This document shows positions 35,123-45,056 of a stretch of 64,000 nucleotides of DNA, in pieces. Source of the DNA: Bacteroidota bacterium (GTDB taxonomy: Bacteria > Bacteroidota > Ignavibacteria > Ignavibacteriales > Ignavibacteriaceae). A program made the position numbers and the translations under genes. The DNA is taken from NCBI GenBank assembly GCA_021813585.1, contig JAKAJV010000102.1:1-64000 (forward strand), in the 5' to 3' direction. Each line of letters begins with the position of its first letter. Position 1 is the stretch's first letter. Under the pieces are notes generated by a model. The model did no database searches. It saw only the letters and a list, made by a program, of their open reading frames with translations, and was not told the origin of the DNA.

Positions 35123-38100
35123 ATGAAATCATTAAGAAAAGTTTTTGTGTTTTACTTATGCATCACTGCTTTTTTTACTTCAGATGCTCAAACTAAGCTA
35201 ATAGATAGCTTCGAAGACCTTTCAACTTGGCATAAAGTAGTATCCGACGGCGCTAAGATGGAACTATCGCTTGCCCCTGGAGAAAACGGAAATTCTTTGG
35301 TAATTAATTACGAATTCAGCGGCGCCGGTTACTGCGGAATTGTTAAAGATATTCCTATGCAGCTTCCGGAAAATTACAAATTTTCATTTTACTTAAAAGC
35401 TAATTCGCCAAGGAACAACTTAGAGTTCAAATTAGATGATTCTACAGGCGATAACGTCTGGTGGCATGTAAACAGAAGCTATAACTTCCCTGCAAAATGG
35501 ACAAAGCATACAATTAGAAAAAGGGATATTACTTTTGCCTGGGGCCCTAAAGGCGGAGGTGAATTGAATAAACTGTATAAAATTGAAATAATTATTTCCG
35601 CAGCCGCCGGAGGCAAAGGAAAGGTCTGCTTGGATAATCTTGAATTTACTAAACTCCCTCCTCCTTTAAAAGAAATTATTACACCTACTGCCGAAGTAAC
35701 TTCTGCGTTAAGCGGAAAAGCAGGCTATCTTCTTGATAATAATTTTAACTCTGCCTGGCGAAGCAAACAAAATGACGATCAATCAATAGTTCTCAATTTT
35801 AAATATATGCGTGAATACGGCGGTATAATTATAGTCTGGGATTCGCTGGATTATGCCACGGATTTTAATATCGAATCATCCGACGATAAGAATAAATGGG
35901 AAATAATCTATAAGGCACGGAATGAAAAAAGAAACATAAGCTTTATCCCTTTACCCGATAATGAATCGAATTATATGAAACTTGATCTTTTAAAAAGCAA
36001 CCGGAATAAAGGATATTCCATAAAGGAAATTGAAATACAGAGCTACAAATTTGCCGAAGACGATAATTATTTCTTCGAGCAGGTAGCTAAACATTACCCT
36101 AGAGGTTTCTTTCCGAAGTATCTATATAATATTCAAACTTACTGGGATGTAATCGGAGTAAACGGAGACGCAAAAGAAGGTCTGATAAATGAAGAGGGAA
36201 TGATTGAAACCGACAAAGAAAATTTTTCAGTTGAGCCGTTTGTTTTTTCAAATAATAAATTTATTAACTGGAATAACGTGGAAACAAAACAAAGCCTTGA
36301 AGATAACTACTTACCCATTCCAAGCGTTGAATGGAAAAGCAAAGGCCTGTCGTTGCAGATTAAAGGTTTAGCTGCTGGCGATACAGGCGCATCTTCTATG
36401 TATGTTAGGTATAGAATAAGCAATAATTCGTCTTCGACTCAAAAGGGCTCACTGTTTCTGGCTTTAAGACCGTTCCAGGTAAGTCCGCCCTGGCAGTTCT
36501 TAAATCTCAACGGAGGTGCTGCCGAAATAAACAGCATAATGTATGAAAGAGGTACTGCAACTGTTAACAACGATAAAAGAGTTATATCTATAACTAGGCC
36601 TTCAAATTTCGGTGCAGTTAATTTTACCAACGGCTCTATTATAGATTACATTGATAAAAATATTTTACCTCCCTATCAACAAGTAAATGACTCGCTCGGC
36701 TATGCATCTGGCGCGTTCCAATACCCTTTCAATTTGAAACGGGGAGAGCATAAAGATGTTGTAATTGCCATCCCCTTTTATAAAACAAGCCCAAATACGC
36801 CGAGCGAAGAATCAGCCGGCAGCGCAGATATATTCTTTAATAAAGAATTAAACAATAATAAAAATTATTGGAAGAACAGATTAGATAATGTAAAGTTCAA
36901 ATTGCCTGCCTCTGCAGATAAGATTGTAAACACGTTGAAGAGTAACCTTGCATACATCTTAATAAATAGGGACGGCAGCGCTTTGCAGCCGGGTTCCAGG
37001 TGCTACGAGAGAGCGTGGATACGGGACGGAGCTTTGATGTCTGCCGACTTGCTGAGGATGGGCATTACTGAAGAAGTAAAGGATTTTATCAACTGGTATT
37101 CAAAGTACCAGTTCCCCTCGGGCAAAATTCCGTGCGTGGTTGATAGGCGCGGCGCCGACCCGGTTCCGGAAAACGACAGCCAGGGGGAATACATCTTTTT
37201 GTTGCTTCAATATTTTAAGTTTACTAAAGATACCTCCTTACTAAGAGACAAATGGGAAAATATAAAGAAGACGGTAAGCTACATCGAACAGCAGATAAAT
37301 GAAGAATCAACTGACAAAAATAAAAACGGTACTAACGAACAAAGGTCTTTTTACGGGTTAGTCCCGGCTTCAATAAGCCACGAAGGCTATTCAGCTAAGC
37401 CCATGCATTCTTACTGGGATGATTTCTTCGTGATGAAAGGTTTAAAGGATGCCGTTACTATTTCGGAAATTCTTGGGATGAAAAAAGAAGAGAGTGAATA
37501 CAAAGTCTTAAGAGATACATTCAGGACTAATTTGTACAACTCAATGCGGCTTGCAATGAAGAATGCGGGCATAAACTACATCCCGGGGTGTGCAGAGCTC
37601 GGCGATTTTGACGCGACTTCTACGGCAATTGGAATCTTCCCCTGCGGTGAGCTTAAAAATATTCCCGAACCGCAGTTAAAAAATACCTTCGATAAGTATT
37701 ATTCTAATTTTAATAAAAGACTAAACCCGAACGATAATTGGATAAACTACACTCCTTACGAAATAAGAGTAGCCGGCACATTTATTTTTTTACATCAAAT
37801 TGACAGGACATATAAGCTTCTTAACTTTTTCTTTAAGGACCAAAGACCGGAAGGATGGAATGAATGGGCGGAGGTTGTTTGGAAAGATAAGAACGCTCCC
37901 AAGTTTATAGGCGATATGCCGCATTCCTGGGTGGGTTCCGGTTATATAAATACCGTAAGGTCTTTATTCGTCTATGAAGACGAGGGTGATTCTACCCTGG
38001 TCTTGGGTGCCGGTATAAAAAGCAAATGGCTCAATAATTCTAAAGGGATTTCAATAGATAATCTACCCACATATTACGGGCATTTGTCTTATTCTATGAA

Positions 38101-38293
38101 ACGCAGCGGTAAAAAAGTTTTTGTGAAGCTGAACGGCAGCCTGGATTCCTCATGCAAAAAAATCACTTTGGTATCCCCGTTAAACCTTAAAATAAAAAAT
38201 GTTTTGATTGACGGTAAGTCTTATTCATCATTTAAAGGAAGGGACATCTGGTTCCCTCCGTCTTCAAAGGAAATAAAAATTGAATACAAATAA
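35123..38293 (+). CDS. Secreted multidomain protein: CBM11-like + F5/8 type C (discoidin)-like + (alpha/alpha)6 glycosidase-like domain
   Basis: Signal peptide; 'LIDSFEDLSTWHKVV...VCLDNLEF'; 'LDNNFNSAWRSKQNDDQSIVLNFKYMREYGGIIIVW'; 'GSRCYERAWIRDGALMSADLLRMGITEEVKDFINWY'. Confidence 0.75.
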   Translation: MKSLRKVFVFYLCITAFFTSDAQTKLIDSFEDLSTWHKVVSDGAKMELSLAPGENGNSLVINYEFSGAGYCGIVKDIPMQLPENYKFSFYLKANSPRNNLEFKLDDSTGDNVWWHVNRSYNFPAKWTKHTIRKRDITFAWGPKGGGELNKLYKIEIIISAAAGGKGKVCLDNLEFTKLPPPLKEIITPTAEVTSALSGKAGYLLDNNFNSAWRSKQNDDQSIVLNFKYMREYGGIIIVWDSLDYATDFNIESSDDKNKWEIIYKARNEKRNISFIPLPDNESNYMKLDLLKSNRNKGYSIKEIEIQSYKFAEDDNYFFEQVAKHYPRGFFPKYLYNIQTYWDVIGVNGDAKEGLINEEGMIETDKENFSVEPFVFSNNKFINWNNVETKQSLEDNYLPIPSVEWKSKGLSLQIKGLAAGDTGASSMYVRYRISNNSSSTQKGSLFLALRPFQVSPPWQFLNLNGGAAEINSIMYERGTATVNNDKRVISITRPSNFGAVNFTNGSIIDYIDKNILPPYQQVNDSLGYASGAFQYPFNLKRGEHKDVVIAIPFYKTSPNTPSEESAGSADIFFNKELNNNKNYWKNRLDNVKFKLPASADKIVNTLKSNLAYILINRDGSALQPGSRCYERAWIRDGALMSADLLRMGITEEVKDFINWYSKYQFPSGKIPCVVDRRGADPVPENDSQGEYIFLLLQYFKFTKDTSLLRDKWENIKKTVSYIEQQINEESTDKNKNGTNEQRSFYGLVPASISHEGYSAKPMHSYWDDFFVMKGLKDAVTISEILGMKKEESEYKVLRDTFRTNLYNSMRLAMKNAGINYIPGCAELGDFDATSTAIGIFPCGELKNIPEPQLKNTFDKYYSNFNKRLNPNDNWINYTPYEIRVAGTFIFLHQIDRTYKLLNFFFKDQRPEGWNEWAEVVWKDKNAPKFIGDMPHSWVGSGYINTVRSLFVYEDEGDSTLVLGAGIKSKWLNNSKGISIDNLPTYYGHLSYSMKRSGKKVFVKLNGSLDSSCKKITLVSPLNLKIKNVLIDGKSYSSFKGRDIWFPPSSKEIKIEYK

Positions 38294-38447
38294 GAGCGGA
38301 TAAAATAACCGGGATATTTAAGAAACATAATTTAAGCAATGCCTTAAAGCCATTGCTGCAATGCTTCGATATGCAGAAAATGTTTTTAATAATTTGAGTT
38401 CGCAGGTAAATTAACTGCAGCAAGGGTTTTCTTGAGAAAGTTCTAAT

Positions 38448-39674
38448 TTATTTAAGAACAATTAATTTCTTTCTTTTATAACTGTCTCCCGCCTGCAATT
38501 CATAAATGTACACGCCGCTAGGAAGCAATTTGCTATTAAAGCTTATGTTATAACTGCCGGCTGGTTTGTTTTCATTTAAAAGATTCAATATCTCATGTCC
38601 GAGCAAATCATAAATTTTTATTTTTACCAAGCAATTAACCGGGATTGAATAACTAATATTCGTTGTTGAATTGAAAGGGTTAGGATAATTTTGTTCAAGC
38701 ACAAACGAATCCGGGAAGAGAAATGAAATCCGTACTGCCTTTGAATAATAGGCTGAGCCGTTGTAATCCAGCTGCCTTAGGCAATAATAATATATCCCGC
38801 TGCTTTTCGGCTTATCCGAAAAGGAATATAAATGATTATCTGCTGAGGAACCATACCCTTTTACAAAACCGATTTTTTCAAAATTCTGTCCATCGGTTTT
38901 TCTTAGTACATCAAAGCCCAAATTGTTGGTTTCAGTGGCTGTCTCCCAGGTCAGCAATGCCTTATCTTCAAAAATTTTAACCGAAAAGGTTGTTACTTCT
39001 ACCGGTAAAAAATCTTTATCTCTAAGAGCGTTTTCAATTACGGGCAGCACGCTCGGTATTATTACATTTATTCCACCTTGTTCGTTGGGATGAAGCCCGT
39101 CCGGAATGTAACTCCATAATGTTTCATTATCCAGTCTTTCCCAGCGGCTAGTAACATCAATATAACCTACGCCTTTCTCGCCGGCAACGTCTTCCCAAAT
39201 TTTGTAATAGTCTTTCCATGCAGGCCGCTCAAGAGCGGGATTTCTGTCCAACACCAAACTGTCCAAAGGCATATTCATACCGAGAATAAAAATTTTTATT
39301 TTAGAATTATATTTTTTTACAGAATCAATCATGTCCTCTGCGTTCTGCTTTGATAGCTCCGGAGAAACCGAAGTACTGTTATAGTAGGGATTGGGAATAT
39401 TAAGACAATCGTTTATTGCGAATTCCATTGTTAAAATATCCGGGGCTCTATCTATCACCAATTCTTTTAGATTATTTTTTCCCCATATTGAATTCATTCC
39501 TCCCTTTGCAGCATTAAAATAAATAATGATTGGGTATTCGTCTCTCAAATCTTCTATTAAATTTGCAGCCCACTTGCCGGTTGCCGTTAAACTGGTACCG
39601 TAGAAGACTATCGTTTTATACTGAGCAAAATTAACCGCTGCAGAAATTAATATTAAGAAGATAATCTTTTTCAT
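38448..39674 (-). CDS. Secreted SGNH/GDSL-type hydrolase with T9SS sorting domain
   Basis: 'IVFYGTSLTATGKWAANL', 'INDCLN', 'PDGLHPNEQG'; 'QNYPNPFNSTTNISYSIP'. Confidence 0.87.
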   Translation of the reverse strand: MKKIIFLILISAAVNFAQYKTIVFYGTSLTATGKWAANLIEDLRDEYPIIIYFNAAKGGMNSIWGKNNLKELVIDRAPDILTMEFAINDCLNIPNPYYNSTSVSPELSKQNAEDMIDSVKKYNSKIKIFILGMNMPLDSLVLDRNPALERPAWKDYYKIWEDVAGEKGVGYIDVTSRWERLDNETLWSYIPDGLHPNEQGGINVIIPSVLPVIENALRDKDFLPVEVTTFSVKIFEDKALLTWETATETNNLGFDVLRKTDGQNFEKIGFVKGYGSSADNHLYSFSDKPKSSGIYYYCLRQLDYNGSAYYSKAVRISFLFPDSFVLEQNYPNPFNSTTNISYSIPVNCLVKIKIYDLLGHEILNLLNENKPAGSYNISFNSKLLPSGVYIYELQAGDSYKRKKLIVLK

Positions 39675-39875
39675 AATTCCTTATTGATGATCACCCAAAA
39701 TTATATTGCTTCGGAAAATTCAGTAATTGAATTCAGCTTTTTAAGAAAACCTGATATACCCTATTCCCTTTTTTTATCTGTTTTAATCTGCTATTTTTTA
39801 TTCAAATAGTCAACTTCCGTTAATAATGGTTATTAACTTTAGTACCGCCGGAACACATTTATTGATTAAAATATT

Positions 39876-42368
39876 TTACGGCAGTGCGGACAGACTGCTT
39901 TTAGCTTTAGAATAGACTGTAATCGACGCCCCTTTAAGTCCGTTTGATTTTGCAGTAAACTTTATTTTTCCTTCTTTAAATGTTGATTGAATAACCGCCA
40001 GGCACAGGCCATGAAAGGCATTCCTCTCTTCTGCTTTGTAAGGGTTATGATCCAGCGGATTGCCGTTATCAACACCGATGATCTTTCCTTCTCCTTCAAT
40101 TGAAAATTTAATTAAATTATCTGCGTACGGCACAACATTCCCGTTTGCGTCCAGTACTTCAGCTGTTATATCAGCCGCGTCCTCCGCATCAGCGTCAATC
40201 GTATCTTTATCAATGCTTAGCTTTAATAAGACAGGCTCGCCTGTTGTTCGCACCTCTTCAACGCAGACAACCTTGCCGTCTTTTTTGCCTACTGCCTTAA
40301 GCACCCCGGGTTCAAAAGGAACATCCCATTCAAGATGAAGATCGGCAGTAGTAGGATGCACTTCCGGCTTATCATATTTATTCCACGCACCGGAATGGCC
40401 CTGGCGCGGAAACTCAAGACGTTTCTCACCGAAAGATTTTCCGTTAAGATAAAGCTCAACCGAATTACAATTTGTATAACACAGTACGGGGACTATCTTA
40501 CCTCGTTTTACTTTCAAGTTCCAATCGGGTAAAAGGTGTATCATCGGCTTTTCTGTCCACTGGCTTTGATAAAAGTAATAGCCGTCCTTTGGAAATCCGC
40601 AGAGATCCAGCACGCCGAAAGACCAATTTTTATAAGGCCAGAATGATTCCCCCAGGTAATCTATTCCAGTCCACATAAAATCGCCTATAACATAATCATG
40701 AATGCGGACAAACTTCCACAGTTGCTCGGCATCAATCATTTCATAATTATAGTTTGGATAAAAATTAGAAGAATCGCTGCCGAATGAATAATCGCCGCGT
40801 ATGCCGCCGCTGTAGGAAGTGCTTTCCGTCCCGATCATCTTCCATTTGGGATGATTATGACGGTCTATGCTGTAGTAAAGCTCTCTGCGCTCGTGCCATC
40901 TATCTACATAATTATAGCCGATAATATCAAGACCGTTTAGAAATGCCGGAGTAGTTGCGCCTCCGTCGGCTGCAATATTGTCGCATGCAGAGGTAACAGG
41001 TCTGGTAGGATCAAGACGGTGACAGGCTTTTACAAGCATGCCAAGCAGCTCTGCGCCTTTTTCTGTTTTCTGCTCAGGCACCTCGTTGCCAACACTCCAT
41101 AGTACTAGCGATGGATGGTTTTTATCGCGCTCGATCATGGAGGTCAAATCTTTCTTCCACCATTTATCAAAGTAAAGATGGTAGCCGAATTCTTTCTTCC
41201 CTATTTCCCATTCATCAAATGCTTCGTCCATAACAAGGAAACCCATCTCATCGCAAAGGTCCAGAAACTCGGGCGCAGGCGGATTATGTGAAGTACGGAT
41301 AGCATTGCATCCCATCTCTTTTAATTTTTCCAGGCGGCGTTTCCACACCTGCAAAGGCACGGCAGAGCCTACACACCCGCCGTCATGGTGCAGGCAAACT
41401 CCGTTCATTTTGATATGCACGCCGTTAAGAAAAAATCCTTTATCCGTATCGTATTTAATTTCTCGTAAACCGACTGCAGTATTTAAATTATCAATTTGGC
41501 TTTTTCCTTCACGGATTGTTGAATGAAGATTATATAACACGGGTGAATCAACCGACCATAAATCGGGAGACTTAACGGTAATATTCTGTTTCAGCTCCGT
41601 CTTTAAGCCGGGAGCTAAAGTAAAAGGCGTCTCCGTTCTTCCGGCTGCTCTGCCTTCTTTATCATAAAGTACAGCTATAAGGATGCCTGTCTTAAGCTTA
41701 TTACTTTTGTTTATAATATTGGTTTTTATATCTACTACGGCAGACACTTTGGAAACGTTGGGAGTTGTAACAGTAACTCCCCAATGCCTAATATGAAGCG
41801 GGTCCATTTTAACGTACCAGACATGTCTGTAAATACCTGAGCCGGTATACCATCTTGTATTGGGCTGAAGTGAATTATCTACCCGCACTGCAACGAGGTT
41901 TTCACCTTCTTTAAGGTAAGGGGTAAGCTCATAAAAAAAGCTTGTGTACCCGTAAGGATGGCTGCCCAGGTGATGCCCGTTTATCCAGACGTCGCTGTTC
42001 ATATAAACGCCGTCAAATTCTATCCGGATAATTCTATTCAAGTCGCTCTTTAAAACCCGGAAATGCCTGCGGTACCATCCTGTGCCTGTGGGAAGGTAAC
42101 CTCCGCTGCCTCCTGTCGGCGCTTCTTTATCGTACTTGCCCTCTATACTCCAGTCATGAGGCAGATTAAGTGTACGCCAATCGCTGTCGTTAAAAGAAGG
42201 ACTTTCAGCACCTTTAAAATCACCTATCTTAAATTTCCAGTTATAATCCATAAGCAGTCGCTCCCTGCCTTCGTATTTGTTCTGTGCAAATAGAATTCCC
42301 GGTAAGCTTACGAGTGCCGCTAAAAAAAACGCGAACAAATTCCTAAAAATTTTTCTTGAATTATTCAT
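39876..42368 (-). CDS. Glycoside hydrolase family 2 beta-galactosidase (DUF4982-type), secreted
   Basis: 'LPHDWSIEGKYDKEAPTGGSGGYLPTGTGWYRRHF', 'CLHHDGGCVGSAVP', 'AIRTSHNPPAPEFLDLCDEMGF', 'LWSVGNEVPEQ', 'IGTESTSYSGG'. Confidence 0.92.
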   Translation of the reverse strand: MNNSRKIFRNLFAFFLAALVSLPGILFAQNKYEGRERLLMDYNWKFKIGDFKGAESPSFNDSDWRTLNLPHDWSIEGKYDKEAPTGGSGGYLPTGTGWYRRHFRVLKSDLNRIIRIEFDGVYMNSDVWINGHHLGSHPYGYTSFFYELTPYLKEGENLVAVRVDNSLQPNTRWYTGSGIYRHVWYVKMDPLHIRHWGVTVTTPNVSKVSAVVDIKTNIINKSNKLKTGILIAVLYDKEGRAAGRTETPFTLAPGLKTELKQNITVKSPDLWSVDSPVLYNLHSTIREGKSQIDNLNTAVGLREIKYDTDKGFFLNGVHIKMNGVCLHHDGGCVGSAVPLQVWKRRLEKLKEMGCNAIRTSHNPPAPEFLDLCDEMGFLVMDEAFDEWEIGKKEFGYHLYFDKWWKKDLTSMIERDKNHPSLVLWSVGNEVPEQKTEKGAELLGMLVKACHRLDPTRPVTSACDNIAADGGATTPAFLNGLDIIGYNYVDRWHERRELYYSIDRHNHPKWKMIGTESTSYSGGIRGDYSFGSDSSNFYPNYNYEMIDAEQLWKFVRIHDYVIGDFMWTGIDYLGESFWPYKNWSFGVLDLCGFPKDGYYFYQSQWTEKPMIHLLPDWNLKVKRGKIVPVLCYTNCNSVELYLNGKSFGEKRLEFPRQGHSGAWNKYDKPEVHPTTADLHLEWDVPFEPGVLKAVGKKDGKVVCVEEVRTTGEPVLLKLSIDKDTIDADAEDAADITAEVLDANGNVVPYADNLIKFSIEGEGKIIGVDNGNPLDHNPYKAEERNAFHGLCLAVIQSTFKEGKIKFTAKSNGLKGASITVYSKAKSSLSALP

Positions 42369-42408
42369 AACAAAACCTGTTAACTTTTTTTTGTAGCCCG
42401 GTTAATTT

Positions 42409-45015
42409 TTATTTTAGAGTGATTGACTGGATTTCGAAACCAGCTTCAAATTTATCGTTAACCTTTTCAGAGCCGGTTTTATCACACTGGATTTGAATGA
42501 AATTAATTTCTGCCGGGTTCAGCCGTCCTTCGTCTGAATAATTAGCCGGCTTCCAAATCTCCGGAAGGAACCGTGGATATGCATCGGGCATAATAAGCGA
42601 GTTGCCGCCTTCCATTGAGGCAACTGGTATTATAATATCTTCCCAATCCTTCCCTAGCTTTATTTTTACCCGGTAGCTTTTGCCGTCAACAGTCAATATG
42701 CTTAAATAGATAAAAGCATCGCTGTCATTTATCGATTTGGCTTTAAGGACAAAATATTTGTAATCCTTCAGAATATTTTTTAAAGGATGAATAATATCTA
42801 CCGGACTAAACTGAATACCGAAAGGAATTTCAGAGTCGCCGGAGAAAGTTACTTTTACCGCCAGCGCGGTACTTTCATTATTGCTGCCGTCTTTATAGTC
42901 AGCAAAATATTTCATCTCCTTGCTGAACTGTGGGAAAACCAGATCATGTCTGTCCCTGCCGGCATCGAAAAGTACGACCGGCTCGCCGGTATTTAAGACA
43001 TTAACCGTCCAGAATTTATTCGAGTAAAAATCCCAGTCATCCGGCGAGCCGTTTATTCCTCCGGGGAAAGTATAATTGCGGCCGCCTAAGTTTACAACAA
43101 CGCAGTATTCAAGCTTGCCGGGATTTAATATTCTTATTGAGTCTTCAACAGTATAATTAAATCCGCCTGTATTTTTTAGAATATATTTTTCAAAGCCTCT
43201 CCAGCCCAGGCGTCTTATAAACAAAATTGCTTCTGTTATTTTCTTATCAGCAGCAATATTAAATCTGAAATGATGCGGCACATTGTAGAACATATTCTCA
43301 CTCGTCTTATTTACAACCGCAACGGGCGGAGTATTTGCCGGCGGCACATACAACCCCTCTAAGAAATTTTCTTTTCCCGGTAAATATTTCTTAATAGAAT
43401 TTATTCCGTAAGCAGATGAGGCCAATAAATATATGCCGGGCTTAACATCAAACCTGGCTTTTACTGCACTCTGTTTTTTTGCCGTCTCTCCAGACAGCGG
43501 AAAAACATTAAAATCACCCCCAAGACCCGGAATTGAAAGCTGCATTTTCCTTTTGTTCCAATAAAGCCTGGCCGCCTGCCTTTTCATACTGGCAGGCTCA
43601 AACGGATCGCGCAGCAACATACAGTCCGGGTAAATTTCCAGCTTCCATATTCCGTTACCCAGCTTGTCTAAAAAGTATGCGCCAGTCCCGTTATATTTAA
43701 CCAATGATGAACTGCCGCAGCCTGCAATATGTTTTACCCCACCGGCATTCCGGGGAATATCATCTGTAGAGTTGGAATAATAAAAAGCCGTATCGGAATT
43801 CATCAGGCTTAAGTCTTCCTTATAATCAACTCTAAAGTAGCCGAATTTATTGTTGGCCGGATAATCCCCGTAGGATTTGTATAAAGTAAGCGCATGAAAC
43901 GCTCTGGCTGCAATCATCATGCTTATTGCCTTCGAAGGCGTGTATAACAAATTCATAAAGTGGGTGCCGTACTCAGTGTTGCTCCAGGCAATCTGGCTGG
44001 GGTCGTAGCTGAACATAGCGGCAAACTGCATTCCGGCCTCGCGGAAGCTTCTAATAATTGCTGGATACATGTAAGAGGCACCTATATCGGCGGCTTCAAA
44101 CTCGTAAACCATTTTGGCTTTTTGCTTATAGCCGGTAATGCCGCCCGAAGGAATTTTATAATGGTTAACATTAATAAGATAATTCCCGTCTAGCATCTTG
44201 TTGTGAACTAGGCCGGTAGGGTACCACTGAAAAGATATGCCCTGAATATCCGCATTGCAAACAGCCTGCGCCTGCACCTTGTTCCAATTCTGGCTTATGT
44301 TGTAAAACAGCGGTTTTGAAAATCCGGCCTTCCGCAAAGTCCTGACCATTTCGTTTATATAACCGGTTACTTCCCCGGCAGTATCCGGGTGGAAAGGCTC
44401 ATTAATAATTTCCAATGCGATTATCGAAGGATCATCCTTGTATGATAACTTTGTATACGGATTATAATGACGGGCAAACTGCCTGAGATAATTCCTTTCC
44501 GCCGCTCTGGCATTAGGGTTAGTTATCAGTTCAACCTTTGAATAGAACTGCGAAAATCCTTTTGTATTCTTATCGGGCTGGGGCCAGCCGTTACCCCACC
44601 AGGCAATGGGAGTAAGAATTATTTTTATTCCTTTAGCCTCCAGCTTGTACAACAAATAATCTAACAGCTTAAGATGCTCGTTGTTAAAAATATTCCCGTC
44701 CTTGTCCGAAATTTCCCTGTCCCAAACGTGTAGACGAAAGGCATCAAGCCCAAGCCTGGCAAATTGGTCTACATCAATATCTATAGCTTGCTTTAAAGAC
44801 AGCCCAAGCTTTTTTTGAGCGCGATACGAATAGGCAAACGGCGTTGTATAATTTATACCGAATAGGCTGACTTCCTTATTTGAGCCTTCCCAGCGAAGCA
44901 CTCCGTTCGTATCAACATAAACGCTGCTTTGTTTATGGCCGTTCTGCTGCGCATAGCAGGCAAAGGAAAATATAAAGAAAGCCGTTAAAAAAAATTTAGA
45001 AATATTCATTCTCAA
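42409..45015 (-). CDS. Secreted clan GH-A glycoside hydrolase (family not assignable by eye)
   Basis: 'GLDAFRLHVWDREISD', 'IIALEIINEPFHPD', 'MVYEFEAADIGASYMYP'; signal peptide; C-terminal CBM-like domain. Confidence 0.75.
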   Translation of the reverse strand: MRMNISKFFLTAFFIFSFACYAQQNGHKQSSVYVDTNGVLRWEGSNKEVSLFGINYTTPFAYSYRAQKKLGLSLKQAIDIDVDQFARLGLDAFRLHVWDREISDKDGNIFNNEHLKLLDYLLYKLEAKGIKIILTPIAWWGNGWPQPDKNTKGFSQFYSKVELITNPNARAAERNYLRQFARHYNPYTKLSYKDDPSIIALEIINEPFHPDTAGEVTGYINEMVRTLRKAGFSKPLFYNISQNWNKVQAQAVCNADIQGISFQWYPTGLVHNKMLDGNYLINVNHYKIPSGGITGYKQKAKMVYEFEAADIGASYMYPAIIRSFREAGMQFAAMFSYDPSQIAWSNTEYGTHFMNLLYTPSKAISMMIAARAFHALTLYKSYGDYPANNKFGYFRVDYKEDLSLMNSDTAFYYSNSTDDIPRNAGGVKHIAGCGSSSLVKYNGTGAYFLDKLGNGIWKLEIYPDCMLLRDPFEPASMKRQAARLYWNKRKMQLSIPGLGGDFNVFPLSGETAKKQSAVKARFDVKPGIYLLASSAYGINSIKKYLPGKENFLEGLYVPPANTPPVAVVNKTSENMFYNVPHHFRFNIAADKKITEAILFIRRLGWRGFEKYILKNTGGFNYTVEDSIRILNPGKLEYCVVVNLGGRNYTFPGGINGSPDDWDFYSNKFWTVNVLNTGEPVVLFDAGRDRHDLVFPQFSKEMKYFADYKDGSNNESTALAVKVTFSGDSEIPFGIQFSPVDIIHPLKNILKDYKYFVLKAKSINDSDAFIYLSILTVDGKSYRVKIKLGKDWEDIIIPVASMEGGNSLIMPDAYPRFLPEIWKPANYSDEGRLNPAEINFIQIQCDKTGSEKVNDKFEAGFEIQSITLK

Positions 45016-45056
45016 TAGTGTTAAGATAGGACGGCATCATTAAAAAGATGACATCT

